64,000 nucleotides of DNA from Aspidiotus rigidus (taxonomy: Eukaryota > Arthropoda > Insecta > Hemiptera > Diaspididae), in assembly GCA_035079385.1 (NCBI GenBank), contig JAVHKY010000005.1, forward strand, positions 2,356,001-2,420,000, in the 5' to 3' direction. The notes beneath the pieces are model-generated. The model was not told the origin of the DNA. It saw nothing but the letters and a program-made list of their open reading frames with translations, and did no database searches. Numbering within the stretch: the stretch's first letter is position 1; the number at the start of each line of letters is the position of its first letter. Of this stretch, positions 12,379 through 25,194 are shown in pieces. A program made the translations under genes and the position numbers.

Positions 12379-12520
12379 TTTATTATTACGTTAACCGAAG
12401 AGATTGAAAAATAAAACAGCGGAAAGACTCTGTTTTGTTGATGGTTTGTTTTTCGTTCCTTACTCCACCTTGTGTCCAGAAAATCTAACGAACATACCTA
12501 ATTTATACAGCTAAAGAGAA

Positions 12521-15500
12521 TCATTGTTGGGAAGCTTGTTGTTGCAAGATCTGCTTTTTGCGCATCGATCGTAAAGCTTTTTCACGCAAAATACGTTCTT
12601 TTTCATCGGAGTCAGTCACATCATCGGTGTCCTAAAGAAAGAGAAAAAGGGAAATGAGAAAAGAAATAATAATATAAAATTTTATCACAATGAAGATTTC
12701 ATGTTCCAATAAGAAAATGAGTGGGAAAAAAATGACAATTCCGAAAAATGTAGAAATAATATTGAATAAACCAAAAATTCAAATTCTGCACTTACTTCAC
12801 TTTCGTCTTTCTTCTTCTTGTACTTCTTATGTTTTTTATGTTTCTTATGCTTCTTATGTTTCTTCTCTTTCTTCTTCTTTTTCTCATCTTCGTCTTCACT
12901 ATCCTGGAAATCATTAACCAGACCTTACGTTAGGATCAGAAATGTTGATCATACACTGAAATTTCATGAATTATGCAAACCTCAGAACTAGAGGAGGCTT
13001 TCTGTTTCTTTTTCTTTTTCTTCTTTATTTTTTCATCATCGTCCGAATTGGAATCATCTTTTTTATTTTTCCTACGCCGTTTTTGTTTACTTGACTGTTC
13101 TTCCTCGTCTGATGAAGACGAACTCGAAGACCTGGCCCTCTTCTTTTTCTGGGATCTCCGTTTTTTCTCATCTTCAGAAGACGAACTGCTGTCACTGGAA
13201 ACTTGTTTTCGTTTCTTCGAGGGAGGCGAAGAGTCATCGTTAGACTGGTCATCTGATTCGGAGTCTGAAGATTTACTTACAGCACGTTCCTTCGTTCGAG
13301 TCTTTACCGTAAAGATAAACAACAAATAAAATAGGTATATAATTTTATTGTGATATAATCGAGGAAAAATACTCACCTCTGGTTTTGAATATTTCTCTCC
13401 AACGTCATTACTCTTTTTTTGATGATGATTATCTCGTCTCTCGACTCTCCTGAAATAAAGAGAAAGCTTCCAATAAGTACGGAACTCGACATTTTCTCAA
13501 CATTATGTTCCGAATCATTATCCTCTACCTGGAATCTTTCTCTGTTATTTTATATTTTTCTGGAAGTTTCCTATCGGAACTTTCACCGCTCTCTCGATGG
13601 TGAGAGTTTGAATCGTTTTCTCTTCGATGGCTTATAGGTTTTCTCTCTTCTTCGGACAAATCCCTGAAATAAGAATTTTTCATATCATCTTTCTGAGGTA
13701 ACTCGAGCAAAAAAATTTAAAGACGAGAAAACGCACCTATCCGCAGATCTTCGTGACTTTCTATTACTTCTATCGAAATCCATTTTTTTATATTGTTGAG
13801 GTGGGGATCGAGAAGGACTTTTCATAGCATTCTGAAGAAAACATAATTCTATACTTGATAAACGATACGATCTAGGGTTTAGGATTAACATAAAGTAATA
13901 GTGAAAACGTACACGTGAATTTCCTTTCGGTGGAGGGCTTTCTGAAGATGATCTTCTATGGCTAGATGAACGCCTTCTGGAACGAGGAGGTGGAGTTGGA
14001 GACTTCTGGAAACGTCGTTCTCGTTCTTTCTCCCTTTGTAATTCACGTTCTTTTTTCTCACGTTCACGTTCTCGTTCTCGTTCTCTATCCCGTTCACGTT
14101 CTTTCTCTCTTTCTCTTTCGCGTTCTTTACGCTCACGTTCTCGACGTTCGCGATCACGTGCAAGACGTTCTCGTTCGGCTTCACGACGTTCTCGTTCCCG
14201 CTCTCTATTAAAACGTTCACGGTTGTCACGGTCTCTGTACCCTCGATTATAATCTCGGTTGTCGCGATAACGATCTTGACGATCACGTCGTTCATACTCC
14301 CGACTATTACCACGACGATAAGGTCGCGTAGAACGAGATCGGGAATCAGATCGTCTCCGGGTATTCTGTGGAACAAAGAAGAGATAACAATGAACGAAAT
14401 CCCGAATAAAATTGTTGATCATAATACATAAAACAAAAAATAAGGAGAAGTACCCTTCTAGAATGTCTATCACGTCCCCTATCCGATTCGCTATCGGATG
14501 AATCTGCTTTGTTACTACGATATTGCCGCTTTGACTGGACGCCATCTTCTTTTTTGCGAATTTCAAAGTCGGCGGACTTTTTATGACTATCGGCTGAATG
14601 ACATAATGAACAATTTTATTATGGTTAGCGGATAGGTGAATTTGCAATAAATAATATAAATTAGTTACTCCTACCATTGAGGCCCGCTCGTTCGACAGGC
14701 TAGTCAACAACAGAGTTGCAATATTAGAAATTTTCCAACTTACCGGATGAGGAACGACTGGAGGATCTACTCGGACTTCGCTTTGGACGCGAGGTTTTCA
14801 AATCGGTGGTGGAATTTGTTCCTTTTTCTGGTGAAGTGGATGAGGCGGACGATCGCCGACTACGTTTTCCACTCGTAACTCTTTCGCGAGATCTGAATAA
14901 ATGACAGATAAATACAATGATCATAATTTCGTGTCTCGATAACTTCTTGAACCTTGTATCAAACTTTAATACCTTGATTTTTTTCTGACAGACGGCGATC
15001 GTGATCTATCATGATCTTGGCTCGTATTTTTTTTCTTAGAATCCTTTTCAGAATCACTGAAAAAAATAGTAAATTATCAGGTTTCGAATGATACGAGGAA
15101 ACAAAGAAGTTTAGAAAATTAAGGTACCTATGGCTGTTTATTTTTCTATCGTTCGATTTTGATCTCTGTCTTTCAACGGGACCGTCTCCGGCACCTCGTC
15201 CAGAATCGTTTGAATTTCCATTTTTAAAAACATCTTTATCGGGAGACCTAGAGAGTATTTGAAAAACCATTAGTGAGTTGCTATCGTTAATTGAAAATTA
15301 ATGTGAACTCTGTAGGAAAAAAAAAAAAAAAAAACTCACGACTTCAAATTCGGTAGGGGCGATTTGGATGATGATCTGGCTCTATCTTTATTTCGTTTCT
15401 CATCTTTTTCATCACTTAAACGCAGACGATCTTTCGATAAACTTCGACTTTTTCTACAATCAAAATGAGCGGTAACTAGTACAGACGTTCATGAAATTAT

Positions 15501-16416
15501 GTCGGTAAAATTCGAATATTATCGAAACAAACCTCTCTTTTTTTGCTTCGCGCTCCCGCTCTTTTTCTCTTTCTTTTCCTCGTTCAATTTTCTTAGCGAT
15601 GTCTTGAACACGCTCTTGCTCTTCCTGGAAATGACACGATGAAACACTTTATAGTTTAGTAAATAAATACAACCACATATGAAGCGGATGACGTACCATA
15701 CGCTTCTTGATTTCTTCTTTCTTCAATTCGACCAACTGATCGGGAATACCACTAGCTGAGTCTTGAGCACTCAATAATAAATCCCACAAATCGGTCATGA
15801 ACATGCGCGCATTCTTGCCGTTCAAGAAGCCAGTCAAGTTGATTTGCATTTTTTTAGGATCCGGATACTTTCAACAAGAAATTGAACGATGAAAACATAT
15901 CTAAGGGGACAAGGGAACCGAAACAAATCTGATCGCTTACTCTTTCTTGTTCTAACTGATTATGAACGAAGTCGACAACGACATCATCTTCCATTTCGAG
16001 CACTTCGGTGAGTTTCTTTCCGATCCATGGTTTTATAGTATCCAATTTGACACGGGACATATCCACCTAAAATATCAAGTTTTTAGATGGTACAGTGAAG
16101 ATAAGTTTAGTAGTCCGTTTTACCTTTAGAAGACATTAACTTACTCTCTTGCTTAAATTGTCCCCAAACTTCATCTGTTTCAACAATTTCTTTTCCTTAT
16201 CGCTGAACCTGGTATCCTGTTCTGCGCTCGTTCCCTAAAAAACAATGATAGCATTGATAGCGGATTGTGTTCGAAGAAGTCATTCTTGCAATGGGTCCAA
16301 TGCATCCAATTCGAGGAGATAGGACAAGATTTTTTTCGAACGAAATGCTACTCAAGATATATCGAAGATATTATGATTCTATCGTTAAATGTTTGAATAC
16401 TCACGGTGTACATCAT
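12521..16416 (-). CDS. SRRM1: Serine/arginine repetitive matrix protein 1 (splicing coactivator, PWI domain)
   Basis: Seventeen minus-strand coding exons join in phase into about 797 residues: 16416-16405, 16234-16145, 16066-15941, 15867-15697, 15624-15533, 15453-15340, 15247-15128, 15056-14973, 14892-14744, 14593-14454, 14365-13913, 13831-13737, 13663-13529, 13449-13377, 13301-12981, 12903-12796, 12631-12521. The start MMYT-GTSAEQDTRFSDK and the PWI domain (about residues 35-128, with IKPWIGKKLTEVLEMEDDVV and MQINLTGFLNGKNAR) match the family; PWI binds nucleic acid and bridges SR proteins and snRNPs in the nucleus. Downstream are RS/RD/RE-rich segments (RERER block in exon 11), an SSS/ED-rich acidic block, a K/H-rich run (KKHKKHKKHKKH), and the conserved C-terminus LREKALRSMRKKQ. 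The exon 15 acceptor (after 13302) is the least certain. A TTTATT (AATAAA on the minus strand) at 12379-12384 may be the poly(A) signal. Human SRRM1 is about 900 residues; order of segments agrees. Confidence 0.95.
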
Positions 16417-17195
16417 GTTTGATAGTTCTGACGGAGCTAGAAGATTAAACCGGTATTTTTGTAGTCAAATAAAAGACCAACATTAGCTCCTCCGAGATAA
16501 ACCTTGCATCCATAAAGAGGTCCACGGATACAGTTGAAGAAAACACTCCTATGTAATAATACAAATGAATGACCTAATACATTCACGTTTCTTTAGAAAT
16601 GAAACTCAGTATTAATATCGAAGAAACAATAAAACATTGTTATGGACATCAAGCAACTCGGCTTTTTGCTTCACACCATCACACACTGTTTCAGTCAAAC
16701 CCATTGGAAAATAATAATGAAGGCTCCTTCATCAAAATGGTCGAACCTGGTAAGATTGTCATTTCAACAAAATCAAGAGAATAGTACGTATGTACACATT
16801 GATAATCTGTAAAAAAGGAGCTCTCGAATGGGAATATCATCGCGTTACATCAGTCTTTTCTGTGAATTATTGTTGGGATAATGATACTTTGTTTTGTTAC
16901 GTCATTGTGAGACATGGCACGGAAGCACCATTTCTTGCGAACTCAGCGCACCCAACATTTCACTTACACAAACTAACGAAAAAACGGACTCGCTGACTCA
17001 CTGTATTTGAGCCATGAGCACGAGTGCCGATAAAATGATAGTGTAGATAATTTTGGATGTAAGTTTCCCACTTTTTTCCCATGATCTTTGAATTATTTCA
17101 AACTGTGTTGAATATTATTTAATGTACGTTCTATCTCATTAATGTAGGAATCTAGGATCGTTCTTCAATTTTGCGAGTTTTAATTTTATGTCATC
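16417..17195. promoter_or_regulatory. Shared upstream region of divergent SRRM1 and NudC
   Basis: The two start codons lie 779 bp apart facing away from each other, so this gap must hold both promoters and 5' leaders. A GTAAGT donor-like site near 17059 and an acceptor-like AG shortly before the NudC ATG suggest a small intron in the NudC leader. No TATA box was identified with confidence. Confidence 0.5.
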
Positions 17196-18358
17196 ATGTC
17201 CGCGGAAGAAAGATTTGATGCTGTTTTGCTGTCCATGGCTCAAGAACACGAAGGTGGTATTCCTGATGTGAGTAACTGAGAATGGCTAAGAAATTAAACC
17301 ATCAGATCTTCTAACATTAATTATGCAGCGTTATAAATTTTAAAAGCTACTATACATCGACTATAGTTGAAGAAATGGATCGTTAATTTTTCCTTGGACA
17401 ATGTAGATTATATGAGTGTCCTAGTCGTTTCAATTGTATTCATTGTGAACATCGTATTCTTTTACTCGTGTTTCTACTATACGATTCTCCGAACCCTTTG
17501 TTAAGCATCCGCTCAAATATATACCTTACCTTATCTTCGAAGCAATAAACTGAAAGCACACTCGTTAATTTTCAACTGTTAGGTTATTTTGAAGATGTAG
17601 CTAATTTTTAATCGAAATTTTTTGGATTCTATAATTTTATTATGTTCTAGTTGTTGGACACTATTTTTGGATTCTTGGCCCGTAAAACCGACTTCTATAT
17701 TGGTGGAGAAGCTGGAGCAGCAGAAAAAGTATTTTCCATTTTCTTATTCAACGTTTCCCAAGTTTTTTGAACTGTCGTCGTGCATACTAAAATGAGTTCT
17801 TTTATTTTTTAGTTACTGCTGAAAGCTTTTCGGAAACATGAAGATAAAGCAAAGAGTGAACGAGAAGAACGACTGAAGAAAAAGCAAGCCTTAGAAGATC
17901 AGGATAAGGCTCGAAAGGAAAAACTGAGACAACAAAAGGAGCGAGAAGAAAAATTACGTGAAGAAGCGTTCAGTAAAAATCAATCTGCCACTTTGACTGA
18001 GATAAGCGATGAAGAGGCCGCCAAGATTCAAAATGAGATTGAAAAGGTATGATTTGTAAGATGTTTTTCTGCAACTGGTATTAAAGTTTGGTAAAGTTTA
18101 GGTGTGCTGTTACCATAACAACCACGTGGAATTATTGTTACATAGGCTCAGTTTCTTCCCCTCTTTTTAAGTTTGAAATATGATGGAAATAGTGTTTCGG
18201 ATTTCGTTCGTAAATATTAAACAAGAGTCTCTGTCATTTTTAGAAAGTCTGGAAGAACTCAAAAGTTCTTATCATAATATGTAGCGTCTTCTTATCGTTG
18301 GTCCGAATGTGTTTGTCTGATTCCGTAAGGGATAAGTTTTTTCTTTTTCTGCTTCACA

Positions 18359-18389
<31 letters not shown>

Positions 18390-19851
18390 CTCCCTTATAC
18401 GGACATTCGATGTTGGATTTTAAATGACCGCAATATGTATGAAATTGGCGACACTTTCAAAGCCATTCCAAACAAATCTGACATTTCTTTAATCATCTTC
18501 AAAAAAATTCTCATCGTCGTTAGAATTTTTCGGAAGTATTTGATTAAAGAACCATAGGTATTGAAACTTTTTGAGACCTGTTGAAATTTTCTGTATTTCG
18601 TCTCGTATCGAACGTCTCCTTAATGATTACTGGGATCTTGAGTCTTCTGAAATGTCACAACTTCCATCTACACTTGTGAACGTGTTGGTAAATTAATTTC
18701 GAATATTTCTCGAGAAATATGTAAAAAAGTGAAGTACTCAAATATGGTCGAGTCATTCTTAATTTTGCGAATCCAGAAGAAACTATAATCATTTTACGAA
18801 TTCAGCGGTTATGCAAATTCTGTAGTGAATGTAGTAATTTTATGAGCTTGTACTGGGAGAAGAAAATAATGGTCTCTCGTATTTCATTAAGATTGAACTT
18901 TTTCTTTTTCCTCGTTACGTCATTTGGTGAAGAACCTAGCTTAGGAAGTTGGGGTCGCCATCATAGATCTCGTATTTTAGTAAGAATGTTTTTTAGAACC
19001 GGCTTTCAACTCATCTATGAAGAAGGAAAGGAAAAGAAGTAGTAAAATATTTTCATAGTTTGTAATGAATATGGAAAAGGCATTTGTGTTCCATTTTGTT
19101 ACAATAATTATAACTATCTGGAATATTAAAAAAATCTGCGCGTAATTATGATTTTCTAAATAATTTGTTTCCCAGTTCCAAAGAACTTATTTTGGTTAAA
19201 ATTATCTCGTATTGTTTGTTGAGTAATCGCTTTCTTTTTTTTGAATTAATTTCTTCTAAGCAAGCAAATACTTCATCTATCCCTGGTTTTCAATAGAGTT
19301 TCAAAAATTGAATCAATAATGTTACGAGTACCATGTCTTGTACCGAACACTTTTTCTTCTAAATCCCATCTTGACCAGATTATTTTCATTTTATGAAGGA
19401 TCTATCGTGTTGGTTTTGCATAACGTACAATTTTCCTTTTTCTCGTGATGCCCTCGCTGTGTTTCGTGAAAATTGTCGTTCTATTTTGAGAATTTTATTC
19501 CATCAGTTTTTATGTGGAGATAGACTCGATTCATCTGATTTCATTTTTAGTCTTGAATAATTTGGTTCTCGGAAATGTTTAGGAGAGTAAATTTTCATTT
19601 CATTTCCCACTTATATATCTATTATATGAACGATCAGATTCAAACAGCGTGCTAAGTTTTTGTCGGGACTTTGTTTTTAGAAGAAGAAAACAGAGCAGAT
19701 TGAAAATGGAGGCGATACCGAAGTGAAGGAAGCAACTTCCGCAGTCGAAAATAAAGAAGATGAAGAGGACGATGGTAAACTTGTGCCCAATTGTGGCAAT
19801 GGTTATGATTTGCCGAATTATAAATGGACGCAGACGCTTCAGGATATTGAG
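17196..19851 (+). CDS. NUDC: Nuclear migration protein NudC, 5' four exons only
   Basis: NudC is an Hsp90-linked cochaperone acting with dynein/Lis1. Exons 17196-17267, 17651-17728, 17813-18046 and 19681-19851 join in phase 0 for 185 residues. They give MSAEERFDAVLLSMAQEHEGG, the dimerisation segment FGFLARKTDFYIGGE, a charged coiled coil (KHEDKAKSEREERLKKKQ onward), ISDEEAAKIQNEIEK, an acidic stretch, and the entry of the CS domain, NGYDLPNYKWTQTLQDIE, followed by a good GTAAGA donor. The remaining CS domain and the conserved C-terminus (about 145 residues) were not found on the plus strand up to the repeat region. Either the next intron is very long and leaves the window, or the gene is broken. 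Intron 3 (18047-19680) carries an ACAT microsatellite. Confidence 0.9.
18355..18388. repeat. ACAT tetranucleotide microsatellite
   Basis: About eight uninterrupted CATA/ACAT units within the third intron of the NudC gene. Confidence 0.9.
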
Positions 19852-21856
19852 GTAAGAAATTTGTACTGAAAATCGTATTTGAATTAGCCCCTTCATGTTA
19901 GATGTCTGCTCAGCTCTTAAATTCTTGTTATCGACTTTTCTGTTTGAAAAGTGTTTTATTCTATCGGAAGCATTAAATTCAAGGAGAAGGATAGTAAATT
20001 TTCTCGTTGTGCTGAAGTCCGTAGATAATTTCGAGATTGGTGAAAAATGTCAAAGTTTCTCCATATATATTCGTGGTGACGCAAATTTTGTTCACGACTC
20101 AATGGTCTCTGATATTCTGAGGAGGAAGAAGTTTCTTTGAAATATTGTTTGTAGCTTTCTCGTAGTTGGTGAAAAAGAACGCCTTCGTATTACAACTATT
20201 ATTGACGAGGGGTATAATCAAGAGGCTATGTTCCGGAGTTATTTTGCTCATTCAGAAAATCAACGCCGGGCTATACGGCACTTAAATCAGTGATTGGTTG
20301 GAAAATTTTATTCTCTGAGGGAAAAAATTGTATCATATATTCCAGAGGAGTTGATAACACAAGAATTACACGAGATATCAAAAGATTCTCTTTGCAGAAA
20401 GTTGGAAAAGATGTTATTAGGATTTGACGTAAAGATAGTTTTTGCAATTTTGCTGATCCTATTCACAGCCTGTAAGGAAAAATTTTTTTAGAACTCGTAT
20501 ACTTTTCAAGATTTGAATTTTGCGATCGTTTTTTACTTGAGGGGTGAATTGGAAGTGATCCGACTGAAACACTGCCATAGAGATTGTGTTAACCCTTGAT
20601 TTTGTTGTAAGTACGACATTACTGAGACCGGATTTTTCGGCAAGAAAACAAAACGTGCGACTTTTTGCCTGGAATTTAAGGATTCGGCAATATTCGGTAT
20701 TTTAAATGGAAGAAAGGGGAAAAATACGCGTTCTGCAGTACATCCACTCGTTTCCGATAAAAATGATTCAAAATTACCTGATTTTTTTATTTGAACTGAT
20801 CAATTGTAGGAGTCAAAATTTATCAATTTTCAATCAAAACTGCCTCATTTGAGAGCAAATTTGCTTGATTTTTTCCAATTGAAATTACTTCGCTTTAGAC
20901 CCAAATTCATGAAAATAAGACCAATTTTTGCATTTTTGAAACAAAGTCGACCCGTTTTTCGGCAAGATTTAATCATTTTAAACAAAATCTTCACTATTTA
21001 ATATACGAAATTTTTTCAATTACGGCAAACTAAAATTTGTGATCATTTCGGCTGTTTTCGGTAAAATAGAATTTTTTCAAGCCCCATGTCTATCATGATC
21101 CAAACTTCATTTGATTTCGCTCTTCAGGGAAGAAGTGACAAATGCCAAGGAATCAGGTCTATTTTTGTAACAGTCATTTTTCTCTTAGATAAAGAACTGT
21201 TGCTCGAGCATTGATGAGGCCTGTATTTCATAATTAAAATGATAATTTATGAAATAGATTTCTCAATTTTTATTCAAATTTGATATAAGTGGATGACGAA
21301 ATTTTTTAGGGAACGCCTTTCTTTTATCGAAAGATCTGTTTGATGATTTTTCTTCTTCATTTGTCATTACATGCAGCTTTCGTATTGATATCAGGGAGCT
21401 TAGTTGCATATTTTTCACCCTTCTTATGGCATCTTCGTTAATATTGGTAGTGTGGTCGTGGTCGTAACACAATTTTTCTTCGAGTCTATAGATGAAATGA
21501 ATGATCGTTTCGTTCGATTATCACTGAGAACGAGCAAAAAATTCACTCATATACGAAAACATCATCGCTTTTAAATTGCATGCTCGAATCCACTGATCAA
21601 CGAATACGTCTGAAAAATCGCTTTATTGGAATAAATATTTACAAAATTCGCGCATGAGTCGTTGTATAAAATAGACTTAAAAGTTTAATTCACAGCCTGT
21701 GAGGTCTTGAGATTAAAATTTTGAGAGCTTAGAATTAGAACAGAAAGTTGATTATGACCAATAAACGTGATCTCTTGCTTTTGCTGAAAATATTCGAATT
21801 TCGAAGATTAGTTTTTGTTTACATTTTATGTGATTGTTTTGAAATTATGCTGTCGT
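19852..21856. other. Gene-free stretch where NudC 3' exons were expected
   Basis: I looked on the plus strand for the rest of the NudC CS domain and for its C-terminus and saw neither. An open frame of about 116 codons, broken by one stop near 20289 and running to about 20491 (PEELITQELHEISKDSLCRK), looks protein-like in composition but matches nothing I recognise and has no clear splice context. The rest is AT-rich with a series of short Phe/Asn-rich degenerate repeats near 20770-21080. Confidence 0.4.
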
Positions 21857-23048
21857 TTACTTACTGTGTACGAAATATATGCACAAAAATATGGTGATAG
21901 CCAGGAATAGCGTCATACTGATAATCAGTATGGATAGTTGGTGTCTTTCACAACAGCATTCAACCGGCTTCATATGTTTTGGTACCTTTCTTTCCATACC
22001 GTTAACTAACGTGAAATGCGTAGAGGAAGCTAAAGATTCAGTATCGTAACATTTTCCATTCGGTGGACCGTACTCGTGATGGGGTTGTATTTTGTCGAAT
22101 TTGAAAGCCGCCAAATTTGCAGCGGTCAAGAGACACGTATCAGAATTGGCACTCTGAAATTTGAAAGGAAAAAAAGAATATTAATTCTCGTATCGCGAAC
22201 GTTCATTCGCTGTTTATTTTCTTTGAAAGTATGATTTGTGAAAAGGATGTTGATTCGGATTTAGCGAATCTAACCTTTCACCTTTCTGCAAGGAACTAAT
22301 AAAATTATGCTAATTTCTAGAAAATTCAATTTAGTTCATTGATTCACTTCACTATGTGTAATGCGTCTTTTAATAGATGGTCCGGTTCGAGTTAGAGGTA
22401 TTTTAAGAATAAAATATTCAAGATCAGTTAAGACGTAGGAATTTAAAATGACGTTTTTGTAGTGAAGTATTACGTAATCATAAATAAAATTTATCAGGAT
22501 ACGAATTTTTTTTTCGAATTTTCTCGTTACGGAATTTACGTTATTAGATCCTGTTAGAAATACCTATTTATTGCAGTACCGGCGTCGAATGTGTGACTAG
22601 GTCTTGTTGTGGTTGATTAACCTCGGAACAAGTTTTCAAAGAGGAGTAAAGAAAAGTAAAACATATGATCGGGCGTTTGCGTAAAGCGCCGAGTAATTTT
22701 ATGAGGAATTTTGTTGTCGGTTTTTTTTTTTTTTTTTTTCGTAGTCGTTCTATTGCGTATCCTGTACACATATCATTTGATCTTCAGCCGTTCGCTGAAT
22801 AAGAAATAGCTATTTCTTACCTTTGAGCTAGCATTGCTGCTAGAGGAGGTCGTCGAGGAGAAAGATTTATTCTTATCGGCCGGTAATGTCGGAAGAGCGA
22901 GAAATAAATTAGACGGATAAACGGTGCTGTGTTTCAGCAGATTATCGACTGTTATCTCTTCGAGTTCGTTCTTCACCAATGATGGTCTGGGTATCATCCA
23001 CGGCACGACAGTGGTGTCCGGATATGTGACGTCATTTGCATAATTTTG
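21857..23048 (-). CDS. Small protein with C-terminal transmembrane anchor (last two exons)
   Basis: Two minus-strand exons, 23048-22821 (76 codons) and 22153-21857 (98 codons plus stop), both in phase 0 with clean acceptors (TTTCTTTCAG and AAATTTCAG) and donor GTAAGA. The first encodes an acidic/hydrophobic segment (VPWMIPRPSLVKNELEE) and an SSTTSSSSN linker. The second has a Cys triplet, ECCCERHQ, just before a 22-residue hydrophobic helix (LSILIISMTLFLAITIFLC) and ends VHSK, so the topology would be tail-anchored or type II; the Cys triplet is a plausible palmitoylation site. I do not recognise the family. A GTAAGT lies immediately before the stop (CACA/GTAAGTAA), so the last exon could instead splice onward. 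The exon at 36776-36856 joins upstream in phase. Confidence 0.75.
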
Positions 23049-23403
23049 CTGAAAGAAAAAAATAAATACAGTTTGTGAGTTGTGACGTATTTCAGATGCT
23101 GTTCGATTTAAAAAATCTTCATATTCTCTCGCTCTATTTTTTTACTGAAATTTTCTGCATATTTTTCTGTTAAACGAACACGCGAGATATTTATTTGTGT
23201 ATTCATCCGCCTGACTGTATCCTTTTTTAGATTTCGTACAGATATTTTCGAAGTGTCGTCATCGAACGCGTTACCTATTCAAGCACAAAAAATCGCACAT
23301 TTTCCCACTCATTCTATTTATGTGTTAAATATCTTAGGTCGCGTCGAGTAGATAATTTCATGTCGGTCGATGGTCGAACGTAAGGTGAGGGCATTTACTT
23401 ACA

Positions 23404-23660
23404 TGTGGGTAATTGGATTTTTTTCCCTGCGTAAGTTTTCTGATGACGAGCAGTTATGAAGATCATCGAAGCGTGAAATAAAAATCGCTGCTTTGGTGAG
23501 AAATTGATATGGCGTGGTGATCGAATTGTGAGTCAATGTTATCGACGTCGTAGAGTATTTCCTTACCGAGTTTGTGTCAAGGAGATCTTCGCCGTGGAAG
23601 AGAACGCTGTGTGAAATGAAGCTGAAAAAATTGCCTCTCATACACAGGTTTCTGGTACAG
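23404..23660 (-). other. Possible small alternative exons, unresolved
   Basis: Two strong donor sequences on the minus strand (ACCCACAT/GTAAGT near 23404 and ACTCG/GTAAGG near 23576) each follow acceptor-like AGs, so short exons are possible upstream of the 23048 exon. Their phases fit the downstream frame only in one reading and without a start codon, so I do not assign them to the gene. Confidence 0.25.
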
Positions 23661-24039
23661 TGTGTGGGGAAGCTTTTCAGTTGATTGATTTGTATTTTGT
23701 TTTAACTTAATGGATATCGCTGATATTGTGGAAGAAGTTTTGACGATTTGTGAGATGTTGTGAGCAGATTTCATTCGTCTGTATATTTCCATAGGTTTCT
23801 TGTTTTCGACATATTTCATGTCTTCTTTGCTGACTATTTCTCTCCCGTGGTAGAAAGTTACGAGCCGCCTCCTCCCTGTAATATTGGGCGTATTGTAGGT
23901 CTACGTAGACTAGACTACCTATGCTAGGCTATTCCGCTTGCATGCGGAGCTTCTCAGCTCCAACATTTTGGCTTCGGGCGTCCGCTCCTTTGGTGGGTTC
24001 CGGAGCGGAAGCCGAAAAATGGCCGTCTCTCCATCAGTA

Positions 24040-24498
24040 ATTGGTGCCAAACTAAAGGAGGAATTTCTTACCCTGCTGCGGAATAACAGATACCATAAGA
24101 ACCCTACCGGGCTGAACTACGTAAAAATAAAGGAAGAGATTGTGTATCTGAACTACTACCGATTTAACAATAAGTTCTGCGGCCAGAAAGAAGGACAAAT
24201 GATGGGATCATCACTTCACCGAAACTGGCGGAGATGGTTATGAATGATATGCAAAACAAGTTATTGAGAGGCAGCAAGGTCAGTAACCCGATGAAATGTT
24301 GGGCTAAATACGTAGATGATATCTTGATTGTATAGACAGGTGGACCAATTCTAGCGATGAATGAAAGTGTCAAATTTACCGTAGAAAAGGACATTGAAAC
24401 CATCAACTATTCGGAACTAGCACTAATACTGAAGAACAACAGGATAGAATACAAAATCTACAGGAAGCCGAGGCACGCCAAAGATTCCTACCACCACT
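24040..24498 (+). pseudogene. Penelope-like element RT fragment (5' piece, family A relative)
   Basis: Decayed reverse-transcriptase frame related to the family A element at 49.4-50.9 kb. Segments LLRNNRYHKNP, YYRFNNKF, MGSSL (motif B region), KYVDDILIV (catalytic motif C) and YKIYRKP are visible with frameshifts and a stop after DDILIV. The element continues after the inserted hAT-like element, at 26707. The start near 24040 corresponds to the middle of the RT domain, so the copy is 5' truncated; 23930-24030 is GC-rich and of other origin. Confidence 0.85.
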
Positions 24499-25194
24499 CA
24501 GGGTGTCTATCAGTCAAGTAAATCAAGTAAAAGTCAAGTATTTGATAAAAGGTCAAGTAAACAAGTAAAAGTCAAGTATCTTCATTAACGGTCAAGTAAA
24601 AATGGGAAAAATGAAAAAAACTTTTGAAAAAAGCAAAAAAAAAACTCAAAGGTTTCCTACGGTAGCTGAACGAGGGATGGCAGGGAACCTGTTTTTTGGG
24701 GCACGTGGGATCATTGTGACGGCGTAGGCCCCGCCCCCAAGCTATATATGATAGGAGGGGACTTGGAGAAGGATTTGGAAAATTTCCGAGCTTCAAGCTT
24801 TGCCGGATAGCGGACGTTTTTTGTGACACCCCCCCCCCCCCGATAAAACAGGTATTTGACCTTTTCTTTTTAGCGGGAAACCTGTTTTATCGGGAGTTTT
24901 TCGGAAAAAATGTCCGCTTTGCGGCCGGCCGGCAAAGCTTCGAGCTCGAAAATGTTCTAAGCGCACCTCCAAGCCCCTCTCCTATCATATATAGCTTGTG
25001 GGCGGGGCCTTTGACGTCACTGTTTGATAACGTCATAGGTCAGCCTTGTGACGTCACAATCTGATGACGTCATGGATCCTTTTTTTCAAGTTCCTCTCCT
25101 ATTATGAATAGCTACGAAGTCCGGGACTGTGACGTCACAATCTGATGACGTCATAGATCAATCTTTTTCAAGTTCCCTTCCTATTATTTATATA

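Noticed and set aside
12973..13329. Plus-strand Phe/Leu/Ser-rich frame opposite SRRM1 exon 15
   Set aside because: It is the antisense of the Lys/Glu/Ser-rich coding exon on the minus strand.
23404..23660. Upstream exons for the membrane protein gene
   Set aside because: The best in-frame joining lacks a start codon and hits stops in the other frames; the exon at 36776-36856 fits better.
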